A stretch of DNA of 32,745 bases, taken from assembly GCF_025655475.1 (NCBI RefSeq), contig NZ_JAHTIK010000001.1:3814164-3846908 (forward strand). The letters are read 5' to 3'. The position numbers were made by a program, and so were the translations under genes. A model generated the notes under the pieces. The model made no database searches. It was given only the letters and a program-made list of their open reading frames with translations, and was not told the origin of the DNA. The stretch comes from Kitasatospora sp. DSM 101779 (lineage in GTDB: Bacteria; Actinomycetota; Actinomycetes; Streptomycetales; Streptomycetaceae). Numbering within the stretch: position 1 is the first letter of the stretch; each line of letters starts with the position of its first letter. This document shows, one piece after another, positions 1 through 8,078 of this stretch.

Positions 1-45
1 GAGAGGCGCCGCCGTCGCCGGGCGCGGACCGGCCGCCGTTCCGCC

Positions 46-72
46 CCCGGCCCGGCCCCGCTCCGGGCCGGG
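46..72. terminator. GC-rich hairpin upstream of first gene
   Basis: A perfect 10-bp inverted repeat (CCCGGCCCGG at 46-55 and CCGGGCCGGG at 63-72) encloses a 7-nt loop. No T-tract follows on either strand, as is common for Streptomyces terminators. It probably ends transcription entering from outside the window, but that upstream gene is not visible. Confidence 0.4.
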
Positions 73-109
73 CGCCGTTCGGCACTGGGCCCGGGCGAGG
101 CAGGCGGAC

Positions 110-123
110 TAGTCTGGGTCGGA
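110..123 (+). promoter_or_regulatory. -10 box of a probable leaderless promoter
   Basis: TAGTCT at 110-115 lies 7 nt before the ATG at 123, and no Shine-Dalgarno sequence precedes that ATG. This spacing puts the transcription start at or next to the A of the ATG, as in leaderless actinobacterial mRNAs. No convincing -35 box is visible. Confidence 0.45.
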
Positions 124-2654
124 TGACCACCCAGCAGAGCGGACCGTCCCGTGCCCGGGCCGCCGCACCCCGCACGCTCGCCGAGGAGCTCCGCGCCCGC
201 AGCGACGAGGCCCTCTCCGGGCTGCTGCGCGCACGACCCGACCTGCTGAACCCGGTGCCCGGGGATCTGACCCAGCTCTCCGCGCGGCTCTCCAGCCGGG
301 CGTCGGCCCTGCGTGCCCTGGAGCGCCTCGACCGGTTCACCCTGCAGGTCGCCGAGGCGCTCGCCGCCGCGCCGGACGGCAGCAGCGACACCGTCGTCCG
401 CAACCTGCTGGCCGGCCCGGCCCGGGTGAAGCCGCACCAGGGCGCCGAGCCGGTGGACCGGGCCGCGGTCACCGCCGCGCTGCCGGGCGCGCTGGAGACG
501 CTCCGCGCCCGGGCGCTGCTGTGGGGGCCCGACTCGGCGCTGCGGCTGGTGCTGGCCGTCCGGGAGGCGCTGGCGCCGAGCGCCGCCAACCCCGGCCGGA
601 CGGGGCTCGGCCCGACGGTCGCCGAGGCCACCACGGGGATGTCGCCGGCCCGGCTGCAGGAGCTGCTGGCCGGGGCCGGGCTGCCGGCCACGCCCGACCC
701 GGTGACGGCGGTGGCCGCACTGGCCGGGCTGTTCACCGACCGCAAGCGCTGTGCGGCGCTGCTGGAGCAGGCACCCGCGCCCGCGCTCGCCCTGCTGGAC
801 CGGCTGGTCTGGGGCCCGCCGACCGGCACCCTGCCGGACGCGGCCCGCCCGGTCACCGCCGAGCAGGCGCACACCCCGCTGGAGTGGCTGCTCGCCCGCG
901 GCCTGCTGCTGCCGTCCGGCCCGGGCTCGGTGGTGCTGCCCAGGGAGCTCGCCCTGTACCTGCGCGGCGGGCGCAGCCACCGCGCGGTGGAGCCGGAACC
1001 GCCGGTCGTCGAGCCCGCCGCCGAGCGTGACCCGGCCGTGGTGGACGCCACCGCGGCCGGCCAGGCGTACACCGCGGTGCGGACCGTCGAGGAGCTGCTG
1101 GAGGGCTGGGGGCTGCAGCCGCCGCCCACCCTGCGGGCCGGCGGACTCGGTGTCCGCGACCTCAAGCGGGCCGCGCTCGCGCTGGACTGTTCGGAGCCGG
1201 TCGCCGCGTTCTGGCTGGAACTCGCCTACGGCGCCGGCCTGCTCGCCCCCGACGGTGAGGCGGACGAGCACTGGGCGCCCACCCCGGCGTACGACGGCTG
1301 GCTGCAGGACCCGGTCGCCGAGCGGTGGGAGGTGCTGGCACGGGGCTGGCTGGCCGCCACCCGGGTGGCCGGGCTGACCGGCAGCCCGGACGCCAAGGGC
1401 AGGCCGCGGGCGGCCCTCGGCCCGGAGCTCGACCGCACCCTGGCGCCGTCCGTCCGCCGGGCGGTGCTCGGGCTGCTGGCCGACCTGCCGCCGGGCGGCA
1501 CGGCCGGGGCCGACCGGCTGATGCCGCCGCTTCGCTGGCAGCGTCCGCTGCGCGGCGGCGCCACCGGGCCGGACGGCCGCGACCTGCGCGAGCACCTCAC
1601 CGACTGGACGCTGCAGGAGGCCGAGCTGCTCGGCATCACCGGCCGGGGGGCGATCTGCACGGCCGCCCGGGCGATGCTGGCGGGCGGCGACCCGGCGGCC
1701 GTCCTGGACAAGCTGCTGCCGCAGCCGCTGGACCACGTCATCCTGCAGCCCGACCTGACGGCGATCGCACCCGGGCCGCTGCTCACCCCGCTCTCCCAGG
1801 CGCTGTCGCTCTGCGCGGACATCGAGTCCAAGGGCGGGGCGACGGTCTACCGGTTCACCGCGGAGTCCGTGCGGCGGGCGCTGGACGCCGGCCGGACCGC
1901 CTCCGACCTGCACGCCTTCCTCGCGCAGCACTCCCGGACGCCGGTGCCCCAGCCGCTCGACTACCTGATCGACGACGTGGCGCGGCGGCACGGCGTGCTG
2001 CGGGCCGGTGCCGCCTCCTCGTACCTGCGCTGCGACGACCCGCAGCTGCTGAACGAGGTGCTGGCGGACCGCCGCGCCGCGGAACTGCGGCTGCGGCTGC
2101 TGGCGCCGACGGTGCTGGCCGCGCAGGCGCCGCCGGACACGCTGCTCACGGTGCTGCGGGCGATGGGCTACGCGCCGGCCGCGGAGTCCGCCGAGGGCGA
2201 CGTGCTGATCACCCGTCCGGACAGCCGGCGCACCCCGCCGCGCAGCGCGCCCGTGCCCGTGCCGGACGGGCCGCCGCGCCCCGACGACGCACTGCTCGGT
2301 GCGGCGGTGAAGGCGATCAGGGCGGGGGACCGGGCGGCCACCGCCGTCCGCCGGGAGACGGTGGCCGGGCCGGCCGCGAACATGCCGCAGTCCGGCCCGG
2401 CCCGGACCGACCTGCGACAGCTGCCGCGCACCGCGGCCGCCGACACGCTGGCCGCGCTGCAGACCGCGGTGCTGCTCGGCGAGCGGATGTGGATCGGCTA
2501 CATCAACGCCGAGGGCATCGCCTCGCAGCGGGTGGTCGACCCGGTGAAGGTGGAGGGCGGCTTCGTCACCGCGTACGACCACCACGCGGACGAGGTGCGG
2601 ACCTTCGCCCTGCACCGGATCACCGGGGTGGCCGAGGTCGACGACCCGGCCTGA
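123..2654 (+). CDS. Helicase-associated protein with Helicase_C_3-like and WYL-like domains
   Basis: This 843-residue protein belongs to the large actinobacterial 'helicase C-terminal domain-containing' proteins often found beside the XPB-type helicase, which here follows 400 bp downstream. The central part (about 530-660, around LDHVILQPDLTAIAPG and the ALSLCADIESKGGATVYRF stretch) resembles the Helicase_C_3 domain. The last 75 residues, with MWIGYINAEG and a paired RVVDP...GFVTAYDHH segment, resemble a WYL fold, a ligand- or nucleic-acid-sensing module. I see no Walker A or DExH motif, so it is probably not a helicase itself and may be a partner or regulator of the XPB protein. The ATG at 123 is preferred because a -10 box sits 7 nt upstream. 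The family assignment is good; the biochemical role is unknown. Confidence 0.8.
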   Translation: MTTQQSGPSRARAAAPRTLAEELRARSDEALSGLLRARPDLLNPVPGDLTQLSARLSSRASALRALERLDRFTLQVAEALAAAPDGSSDTVVRNLLAGPARVKPHQGAEPVDRAAVTAALPGALETLRARALLWGPDSALRLVLAVREALAPSAANPGRTGLGPTVAEATTGMSPARLQELLAGAGLPATPDPVTAVAALAGLFTDRKRCAALLEQAPAPALALLDRLVWGPPTGTLPDAARPVTAEQAHTPLEWLLARGLLLPSGPGSVVLPRELALYLRGGRSHRAVEPEPPVVEPAAERDPAVVDATAAGQAYTAVRTVEELLEGWGLQPPPTLRAGGLGVRDLKRAALALDCSEPVAAFWLELAYGAGLLAPDGEADEHWAPTPAYDGWLQDPVAERWEVLARGWLAATRVAGLTGSPDAKGRPRAALGPELDRTLAPSVRRAVLGLLADLPPGGTAGADRLMPPLRWQRPLRGGATGPDGRDLREHLTDWTLQEAELLGITGRGAICTAARAMLAGGDPAAVLDKLLPQPLDHVILQPDLTAIAPGPLLTPLSQALSLCADIESKGGATVYRFTAESVRRALDAGRTASDLHAFLAQHSRTPVPQPLDYLIDDVARRHGVLRAGAASSYLRCDDPQLLNEVLADRRAAELRLRLLAPTVLAAQAPPDTLLTVLRAMGYAPAAESAEGDVLITRPDSRRTPPRSAPVPVPDGPPRPDDALLGAAVKAIRAGDRAATAVRRETVAGPAANMPQSGPARTDLRQLPRTAAADTLAALQTAVLLGERMWIGYINAEGIASQRVVDPVKVEGGFVTAYDHHADEVRTFALHRITGVAEVDDPA

Positions 2655-2682
2655 GGCCGCCGGGTCGCCCGTGCGCGCCGGG

Positions 2683-2955
2683 TCAGTGGCCCTGGGCGGC
2701 CTTGGCGTCCTGCTCGGCCTTCTGCTGCTTGGCCTGCTCCACGAAGGACTGCGGGTCGGGGATCTTGGGCTGCACCCCGGTCAGCAGGCCGGTCGCGGTG
2801 AACGCGGTGGCGCCCAGCAGGCCGCCGGGCTGACCGATGTCGGCGACCTGGTCGAGCCCGGGCTCGGCGGCCTGCGCGGGGCTCGCGCCGAGGACGGTGG
2901 CGAAGGCCGCGCCGGAGAGGGCGAGGCCGGCGAGGAGGCGGTTCGGCTTGTTCAT
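2683..2955 (-). CDS. Small secreted protein, function unknown
   Basis: The 90-residue product starts with a classical Sec signal peptide: a basic N-terminus (MNKPNR), a hydrophobic core (LLAGLALSGAAFATVLG) and an ASPAQA-AEPG cleavage site after about residue 29. The mature 61 residues end in a Gln/Lys/Ala-rich charged tail. It contains the phrase QPGGLLGA, but I recognise no chaplin, rodlin or enzyme motif. The gene lies antisense between the helicase-associated gene and the XPB gene, so it must have its own promoter. The signal peptide supports real coding; the function is open. Confidence 0.7.
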   Translation of the reverse strand: MNKPNRLLAGLALSGAAFATVLGASPAQAAEPGLDQVADIGQPGGLLGATAFTATGLLTGVQPKIPDPQSFVEQAKQQKAEQDAKAAQGH

Positions 2956-3053
2956 GACCTGACCAACGAGTCCGCGGCCTCCCGGTCACCCGGCACCGCC
3001 CGGGTGCGGGACACTGGAAAGTCTGCGACACGACCACACGGAGGGTTGCCCGC

Positions 3054-4688
3054 GTGAACGACGGACCGCTCATCGTCCAGAGCGACAAGACGCTTCTGCT
3101 GGAGATCGACCACCCGAGAGCGGCGGACTGCCGGCGCGTGATCGCCCCGTTCGCCGAGCTGGAGCGCGCCCCGGAGCACGTGCACACCTACCGGGTGACT
3201 CCGCTCGGGCTGTGGAACGCCCGGGCGGCCGGCCACGACGCCGAGCAGGTGGTGGACGCGCTGGTCAGTTACTCGCGCTACCCGGTGCCGCACGCCCTGC
3301 TGGTGGACATCGCCGACACCATGGCCCGCTACGGCCGGCTGCAGCTGCAGAAGCACCCGGTGCACGGCCTCGTCCTCTCCACCACCGACCGGCCGGTGCT
3401 GGAGGAGGTGCTCCGCTCCAAGAAGATCGCCCCGCTGGTCGGCGCCCGGCTCGACCCGGACACCGTGGTCGTGCACCCCTCGGAGCGCGGCCAGATCAAG
3501 CAGGTGCTGCTGAAGCTCGGCTGGCCCGCCGAGGACCACGCCGGGTACGTCGACGGCGAGGCCCACCCGATCCACCTGGAGGAGGACGGCTGGCAGCTGC
3601 GGCCCTACCAGAAGCAGGCGGTCGAGGGCTTCTGGCACGGCGGCAGCGGCGTGGTGGTGCTGCCCTGCGGTGCGGGCAAGACGCTGGTGGGCGCGGCGGC
3701 GATGGCGGAGGCCAAGTCGACCACGCTGATCCTGGTCACCAACACCGTCTCGGCCCGGCAGTGGAAGCACGAGCTGGTGAAGCGCACCTCGCTGACCGAG
3801 GACGAGATCGGCGAGTACAGCGGCACCCGCAAGGAGATCCGACCGGTCACCATCGCCACCTACCAGGTGATGACCACCCGCCGGAAGGGCGTCTACCCGC
3901 ACCTGGAGCTGTTCGACGCCCGCAACTGGGGCCTGGTGGTGTACGACGAGGTGCACCTGCTGCCGGCGCCGGTGTTCAAGTTCACCGCGGACCTGCAGGC
4001 CCGCCGCCGGCTGGGGCTGACGGCGACCCTGGTGCGTGAGGACGGCCGCGAGGGCGACGTGTTCTCGCTGATCGGCCCCAAGCGCTTCGACGCGCCGTGG
4101 AAGGAGATCGAGGCGCAGGGCTACATCGCCCCCGCGGACTGCGTCGAGGTGCGGGTGACGCTCTCCGACTCGGAGCGGCTGGCGTACGCGACCGCCGAGC
4201 CGGAGGAGCGGTACCGGTTCTGCTCGACCACGGCGACCAAGCGGCGGGTGGTGGAGTCGCTGGTCCGCAAGCACGAGAAGGACCAGACACTGATCATCGG
4301 TCAGTACATCGACCAGCTGGACGAGTTGGGCGAGGCGCTCGACGCCCCGGTGATCAAGGGCGAGACGACCAACGCGCAGCGCGAGAAGCTGTTCGACGCG
4401 TTCCGGAACAAGGAGATCTCCGTGCTGGTGGTCTCCAAGGTGGCGAACTTCTCGATCGACCTGCCGGAGGCCACCGTGGCCATCCAGGTGTCGGGGACGT
4501 TCGGCTCCCGCCAGGAGGAGGCGCAGCGGCTCGGCCGGGTGCTGCGGCCCAAGGCGGACGGGCACATGGCGCACTTCTACTCGGTCGTCGCCCGGGACAC
4601 CGTGGACCAGGACTTCGCGGCGCACCGGCAGCGGTTCCTGGCCGAGCAGGGCTACGCGTACCGGATCGTCGACGCGGACGACATCTGA
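3054..4688 (+). CDS. XPB/RAD25-type DNA repair helicase
   Basis: A 544-residue superfamily 2 ATP-dependent 3'-5' DNA helicase, homologous to the XPB subunit of eukaryotic TFIIH and found in actinobacteria as a stand-alone enzyme. Visible motifs: the Q/Ia region LRPYQKQAV (182-190), Walker A LPCGAGKT (203-210), Walker B DEVH (298-301), motif III LTAT (322-325), and motif VI QRLGRVLRP near residue 480. The N-terminal 170 residues match the helicase-XPB N-terminal damage-recognition region. The GTG at 3054 is supported by GGAGGG about 8 nt upstream. It probably works in repair or transcription-linked remodelling; no UvrABC gene lies nearby. Domains are complete and I see no frameshift. Confidence 0.95.
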   Translation: MNDGPLIVQSDKTLLLEIDHPRAADCRRVIAPFAELERAPEHVHTYRVTPLGLWNARAAGHDAEQVVDALVSYSRYPVPHALLVDIADTMARYGRLQLQKHPVHGLVLSTTDRPVLEEVLRSKKIAPLVGARLDPDTVVVHPSERGQIKQVLLKLGWPAEDHAGYVDGEAHPIHLEEDGWQLRPYQKQAVEGFWHGGSGVVVLPCGAGKTLVGAAAMAEAKSTTLILVTNTVSARQWKHELVKRTSLTEDEIGEYSGTRKEIRPVTIATYQVMTTRRKGVYPHLELFDARNWGLVVYDEVHLLPAPVFKFTADLQARRRLGLTATLVREDGREGDVFSLIGPKRFDAPWKEIEAQGYIAPADCVEVRVTLSDSERLAYATAEPEERYRFCSTTATKRRVVESLVRKHEKDQTLIIGQYIDQLDELGEALDAPVIKGETTNAQREKLFDAFRNKEISVLVVSKVANFSIDLPEATVAIQVSGTFGSRQEEAQRLGRVLRPKADGHMAHFYSVVARDTVDQDFAAHRQRFLAEQGYAYRIVDADDI

Positions 4689-4689
4689 G

Positions 4690-4761
4690 CGGGGCCGGCG
4701 GCCGGGCTCGGGGTCGGGCTCGAACTCAGGGGCGAACCCGGGGTCGGGGTCGTACCCGGGG
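4690..4761. repeat. Degenerate GGGGTCGGG-rich repeats
   Basis: Between the XPB stop and the stop of the small antisense gene lie several imperfect copies of GGGGTCGGG(C/G)TCG. Read on the minus strand one frame off the small gene, they would encode an Asp-Pro/Glu-Pro-rich string (DPGYDPDPGF...). They may be a low-complexity spacer or an eroded coding tail; I cannot tell which. Confidence 0.4.
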
Positions 4762-4929
4762 TCAGTAGGAGACGCCGTCGCGGCCGAGGAAGACCACCCG
4801 GGCGGCGGTGTCGATCATGATGCCGACGTTGCGGACGGCCTTCGCCACCGGGCCGCGGTGGCGGGGGCCGTCCTGGTCGGTGCGGTCGGCGGAGCGGCGG
4901 TCGGCAGTGTGCTGCGTTCTGTTCCTCAT
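4762..4929 (-). CDS. Small basic protein, unknown function
   Basis: A 55-residue product (MRNRTQHTADRR...). The first half is strongly charged and the second half has a well-formed segment, AKAVRNVGIMIDTAARVVFL, followed by GRDGVSY. I do not recognise a named family. The ATG at 4929 is chosen over a longer upstream extension because TACGGT sits 6 nt upstream as a plausible -10 box (4936-4941) and GGAGG lies just before the ATG, so the mRNA may be leaderless or nearly so. The gene runs against the XPB and HelR-type genes on either side. Coding is likely from composition, not certain. Confidence 0.55.
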   Translation of the reverse strand: MRNRTQHTADRRSADRTDQDGPRHRGPVAKAVRNVGIMIDTAARVVFLGRDGVSY

Positions 4930-5080
4930 GCCTCCACCGTAGGTTTTCGGCCATCCGGGGGGCATCGGTCCGAAGTCCGTTTCCTCGGGTGGCCGGCGTC
5001 GTCCTCCAGGCGTACGGCAACCCCGAGGATCGGGGGTGGCGACCCTGAGGCCGGCCTTGGGCCGGAAGTGTGCGAAATGT

Positions 5081-5110
5081 TTGGTGCGGCCGCCGGGAGC
5101 CGTCTATGAT
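5081..5110 (+). promoter_or_regulatory. Vegetative-type promoter of the HelD-family gene
   Basis: TTGGTG (5081-5086) and TATGAT (5105-5110) are separated by 18 bp, an excellent match to a HrdB-type promoter for this GC-rich genome. Transcription should start near 5117, giving a leader of about 155 nt before the GTG at 5273. Confidence 0.65.
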
Positions 5111-5140
5111 CGCCGGTCTGCCCCCTCCCGAACCGTGGTG

Positions 5141-5190
5141 CCCCGTCGTGCGGCAGCCGGGGGAGGTCCGGCCGGTCGGCAACCGGCCGG
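5141..5190 (+). promoter_or_regulatory. Two hairpins in the untranslated leader
   Basis: The 307-bp gap between the small antisense gene and the HelD-family gene holds this structured leader. Hairpin 1 pairs CCCCG (5141-5145) with CGGGG (5158-5162). Hairpin 2 is a perfect 9-bp stem, CCGGCCGGT (5168-5176) with ACCGGCCGG (5182-5190), around a 5-nt loop. Both lie after the predicted transcription start and well before the ribosome binding site (GGAAGG, about 5261), so hairpin 2 could act as an attenuator or stabiliser. Confidence 0.45.
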
Positions 5191-5272
5191 TGTCCTTCTG
5201 CCGTGAGCTACCACCACGAGTCCGCTGCCCCCGCGCCCGCGTGCGCCGGCCGGGCAGCCGGGAAGGTTCGCC

Positions 5273-7339
5273 GTGCACTCCCCCACCACCGACGCCGCTG
5301 CCGCCGGCACCGATCCGCTGCGGCGCGAGCGCGACCACCTGGCCTCCTCTCGGGCCGCCCTGCGGGCCATGCGCGAGGACGTCGAGTCGCTGGACCTCCG
5401 TGACGTGACCGGCACCTGGGTGTCGGCCGCCGTCCTGCACAACCAGATCCAGCAGCGGATCGCCGCGCTGGCCGACCTGGCGCACACCCCGCTGTTCTTC
5501 GGCCGCCTCGACTACCTGCACGCGATCAGCGAGGAGCTCGCCGAGGGCGGCACCGGCGAGCGCTTCTACATCGGCCGGCGGCACGTGCACGACGCCAACG
5601 GCGACCCGATGGTGATCGACTGGCGGGCGCCCGTCTCGCAGCCGTTCTACCGGGCCAGCCGCAAGGACCCGATGGACGTCGAGCGGCGCCGCCGGTTCGG
5701 CTACACCTCGGGCGAACTGACGGCGTACGAGGACGAGCACCTGACCGATCCGGCCGAGGGCGAGACCCGTTCGGCACTGCTCGCGGCGGAGATCGAGAAG
5801 CCCCGTGTCGGCCCGATGCGCGACATCGTCGCCACCATCCAGCCCGAGCAGGACGAGATCGTCCGCGCCGACGTCGCGGGCACGGTCTGCGTCCAGGGCG
5901 CCCCGGGCACCGGGAAGACCGCCGTCGGCCTGCACCGTGTCGCCTACCTGCTGTACGCCCACCGGGAGCGCCTCGCCCGCACCGGCACCCTGGTGATCGG
6001 CCCGAACAGCTCCTTCCTGCAGTACATCGAGCAGGTGCTGCCCGCGCTCGGCGAGCTGGACGTCGCCCAGGCGACCGTGCAGCAGCTGGTGGGGCACGTG
6101 GAGGTGCGCGGTCAGGACCCCGCCGGGGCGGCCCTGGTGAAGGGCGACGCGCGGATGGCGGAGGTGCTGCGACGGGCGGTGCGCTCGGGCGTCACGCTGC
6201 CGACCGAGCCGTGCGTGGTCGTCCGCGGTGCCCGGCGCTGGCGCGTCCCGGCGTACGAACTCACCGAGATCATCGAGGAGCTGCAGAACCGGGAGATCCG
6301 CTACGGCGCCGCCGGTGAGGCGCTGCCGCAGCGGATCGCGCACGCCGTCCTGGTGAAGATGGAGCAGTCCGGGGAGGCGCCGGACGACCGGGTCCAGGAC
6401 GCGGTGGCCCGCAACGCCGCCGTCAAGGCCGTGGTGAAGGCCTGCTGGCCGCCGGTCGACCCGGTGAAGCTGGTGCACCGGCTGCTGTCGGACGCCGAGT
6501 TCCTCGCGCGGTGCGCGGACGGCGTGCTGACCGAGGAGGAGCAGCGGGCGATCCGCTGGGAGAAGCCCGCCCGCTCGCCGAAGACCGCCCGCTGGTCGGC
6601 GGCCGACGCCGTCCTGGTGGACGAGGCCGCCGACCTGGTACAGCGCACCCCCTCGCTCGGTCACGTGGTCCTCGACGAGGCGCAGGACCTCTCGCCGATG
6701 CAGTACCGCGCGGTGGGCCGGCGCTGCTCGACCGGCTCGGCGACCGTCCTCGGCGACCTCGCCCAGGGCACCACGCCGTGGGCGACCACCGACTGGCCGG
6801 AGGCGCTGCACCACCTCGGCAAGGCGGGCGCGCACGTCGAGGAGCTCACCCAGGGCTTCCGGGTGCCGGAGGAGGTCATCGCGTACGCCTCGCGGCTGCT
6901 GCCGGCCATCGCGCCGGGGCTGGCGCCGGCGACCTCGGTGCGCGACGCCCCCGGGTCGCTGACGGTCCGCCGGGTGACCGGCGACCAGGTGGCGGAGGTC
7001 GTGGCGGCCTGCCGGACCGCCCTCGGCCACGAGGGTTCGACCGGCCTGATCGCCGCGGACGCCCGTGTCCCGCTCTTCGCGGAGGCGCTGGCCGCGGCCG
7101 GCCTGTCGTTCGTCGAGCCGGGCGTGGAGACCACCGCGGAGGCCCGGCTGACCCTGGTGCCGGCGTCGCTGGCCAAGGGCCTGGAGTACGACTACGTGGT
7201 GCTCGACGAGCCCGCCGAGGTGGTGGCGGGCGAGCCCGACGAGCGGACGGGGCTGCGGCGGCTGTACGTGGCGCTCACCCGGGCGGTCTCCGGACTGCAG
7301 GTGCTGCACTCGGCGCCGCTGCCGGCCCAGCTGGGCTGA
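5273..7339 (+). CDS. helR: HelD-family RNA polymerase recycling ATPase, HelR-type
   Basis: A 688-residue superfamily 1 (UvrD-like) ATPase of the HelD family. These proteins bind RNA polymerase, insert arms into its channels, release stalled complexes and, in HelR, protect the enzyme from rifamycins. Motifs: an N-terminal helical arm (about 15-95), the family signature IGRRHV...PMVIDWRAPVSQPFYRAS (about 100-129), Walker A GAPGTGKT (209-216), LDEAQDLSPMQ near 468, GDLAQGTTPWA, TQGFRVPEEVI, the late motif LAKGLEYDYVVLDE, and RRLYVALTRA at the C-terminus. It is shorter than Bacillus HelD, consistent with the actinobacterial class. The GTG at 5273 has GGAAGG upstream. HelD-family membership is clear; HelR rather than HelD is my best reading. 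I see no obvious rifamycin-associated palindrome in the promoter. Confidence 0.85.
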   Translation: MHSPTTDAAAAGTDPLRRERDHLASSRAALRAMREDVESLDLRDVTGTWVSAAVLHNQIQQRIAALADLAHTPLFFGRLDYLHAISEELAEGGTGERFYIGRRHVHDANGDPMVIDWRAPVSQPFYRASRKDPMDVERRRRFGYTSGELTAYEDEHLTDPAEGETRSALLAAEIEKPRVGPMRDIVATIQPEQDEIVRADVAGTVCVQGAPGTGKTAVGLHRVAYLLYAHRERLARTGTLVIGPNSSFLQYIEQVLPALGELDVAQATVQQLVGHVEVRGQDPAGAALVKGDARMAEVLRRAVRSGVTLPTEPCVVVRGARRWRVPAYELTEIIEELQNREIRYGAAGEALPQRIAHAVLVKMEQSGEAPDDRVQDAVARNAAVKAVVKACWPPVDPVKLVHRLLSDAEFLARCADGVLTEEEQRAIRWEKPARSPKTARWSAADAVLVDEAADLVQRTPSLGHVVLDEAQDLSPMQYRAVGRRCSTGSATVLGDLAQGTTPWATTDWPEALHHLGKAGAHVEELTQGFRVPEEVIAYASRLLPAIAPGLAPATSVRDAPGSLTVRRVTGDQVAEVVAACRTALGHEGSTGLIAADARVPLFAEALAAAGLSFVEPGVETTAEARLTLVPASLAKGLEYDYVVLDEPAEVVAGEPDERTGLRRLYVALTRAVSGLQVLHSAPLPAQLG

Positions 7340-7360
7340 TCGCGCGGCACCGGCGGTCGG

Positions 7361-7402
7361 GCGTCAGGCGTCAGGCGTCAGGCGTCAGGCGTCAGGCGTC
7401 GG
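7361..7402. repeat. Five tandem 7-bp repeats (GCGTCAG) plus one variant
   Basis: GCGTCAG occurs five times without interruption (7361-7395), followed by GCGTCGG (7396-7402). The last perfect copy supplies the cutC stop codon. Because the unit is 7 bp and each copy holds TCA (TGA on the minus strand), the array places stop codons in all three minus-strand frames. Slippage could change copy number without extending the protein. Confidence 0.9.
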
Positions 7403-8078
7403 CCAGGGTGCGCCAGGCGGCCACCTTGGCCGGGTCGACCGGGGTCGTCCAGCCGTCCACCCGGGCGGCGCCGCCGATGTGGAAGGCGTCGAACCCGGCC
7501 GCCTTGAGCCCCGGCACGTGCTCGGCCCGCAGGCCGCCGCCGACCAGGATCCGCTGGGCGTAGCCGGGCTCGCCGGCCTTGGCGAGCTCGCCCTCCAGGA
7601 CGCCCTGGCCGGCGTCGACGCCCGCCGGGGCGCCGGAGGTGAGGAAGGTGTCCAGGCCCGGCAGCGCGGCGACCGCGGCCCGGACCCCGGCCCGGTCGGC
7701 GCTGTGGTCGAGGGCGCGGTGGAAGGTCCACGGGCAGCCGGCCACGGCCTCGGCGACGGCCGCGGTGGCGGCCAGGTCGACCTCGCCCTGCGGGTCGAGG
7801 AAGCCGAACACGAACTCCTCGGCCCCCTCGGCGCGCAGCGCGGACGTCCGGACGAGCAGGTCGTCCAGGTCACCGGGGGTGAAGCCGTCACGGATGCGCA
7901 GCATCACGCGCAGCGGCAGGGAGACCGCCGCCCGGATCTCGGCGAAGTCGGCCACCGACGGGGTGAGCCCGTCCGCGGCCATGTCGGTGACCAGCTCCAG
8001 CCGGTCTGCGCCGCCGGACTCGGCGGCCCGGGCGTCCTGGGCGGTCAGCGCGATGACTTCGACAATTGGTCTAGACAT
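7392..8078 (-). CDS. cutC: CutC family TIM-barrel protein
   Basis: The 228-residue product matches the CutC family (PF03932): the N-terminal strand IVEVIALTAQDARAAESGGADRLELV, LPLRVMLRIR, the WTFHRALDHS active-site-like segment, ILVGGGL and FHIGGAAR. The fold is a TIM barrel; the historic link to copper homeostasis is weak and the true reaction is unsettled. The ATG at 8078 is chosen over an in-frame upstream ATG at 8096 because family members start close to the first strand and the upstream one falls in a terminator-like hairpin. Codons 2-5 (TCT AGA CCA ATT) are all rare in this genome and coincide with a DasR-like operator. The gene follows padR and a membrane-protein gene on the same strand by about 55 bp. 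Confidence 0.88.
   Translation of the reverse strand: MSRPIVEVIALTAQDARAAESGGADRLELVTDMAADGLTPSVADFAEIRAAVSLPLRVMLRIRDGFTPGDLDDLLVRTSALRAEGAEEFVFGFLDPQGEVDLAATAAVAEAVAGCPWTFHRALDHSADRAGVRAAVAALPGLDTFLTSGAPAGVDAGQGVLEGELAKAGEPGYAQRILVGGGLRAEHVPGLKAAGFDAFHIGGAARVDGWTTPVDPAKVAAWRTLADA

Noticed and set aside
2952..4625. A 557-codon minus-strand frame opposite the XPB gene
   Set aside because: Its His/Arg/Gly/Leu-rich translation has no domain, and the opposite strand encodes a complete helicase.
4690..4761. An Asp-Pro repeat protein tail downstream of the small antisense gene
   Set aside because: The DP-rich reading needs a frameshift past a good stop codon and the segment is only about 70 bp of low-complexity DNA, so I list it only as a repeat.
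5117..5272. A rifamycin-associated element controlling the HelR-type gene
   Set aside because: I looked for the palindrome with a TTGCGGCAA-like core and found only GTGCGGCAGC and unrelated hairpins. I cannot support it by eye.
7361..7402. Heptamer array as a CRISPR or mobile-element end
   Set aside because: The unit is 7 bp with no spacers, and no Cas gene, transposase or flanking inverted repeats occur nearby.
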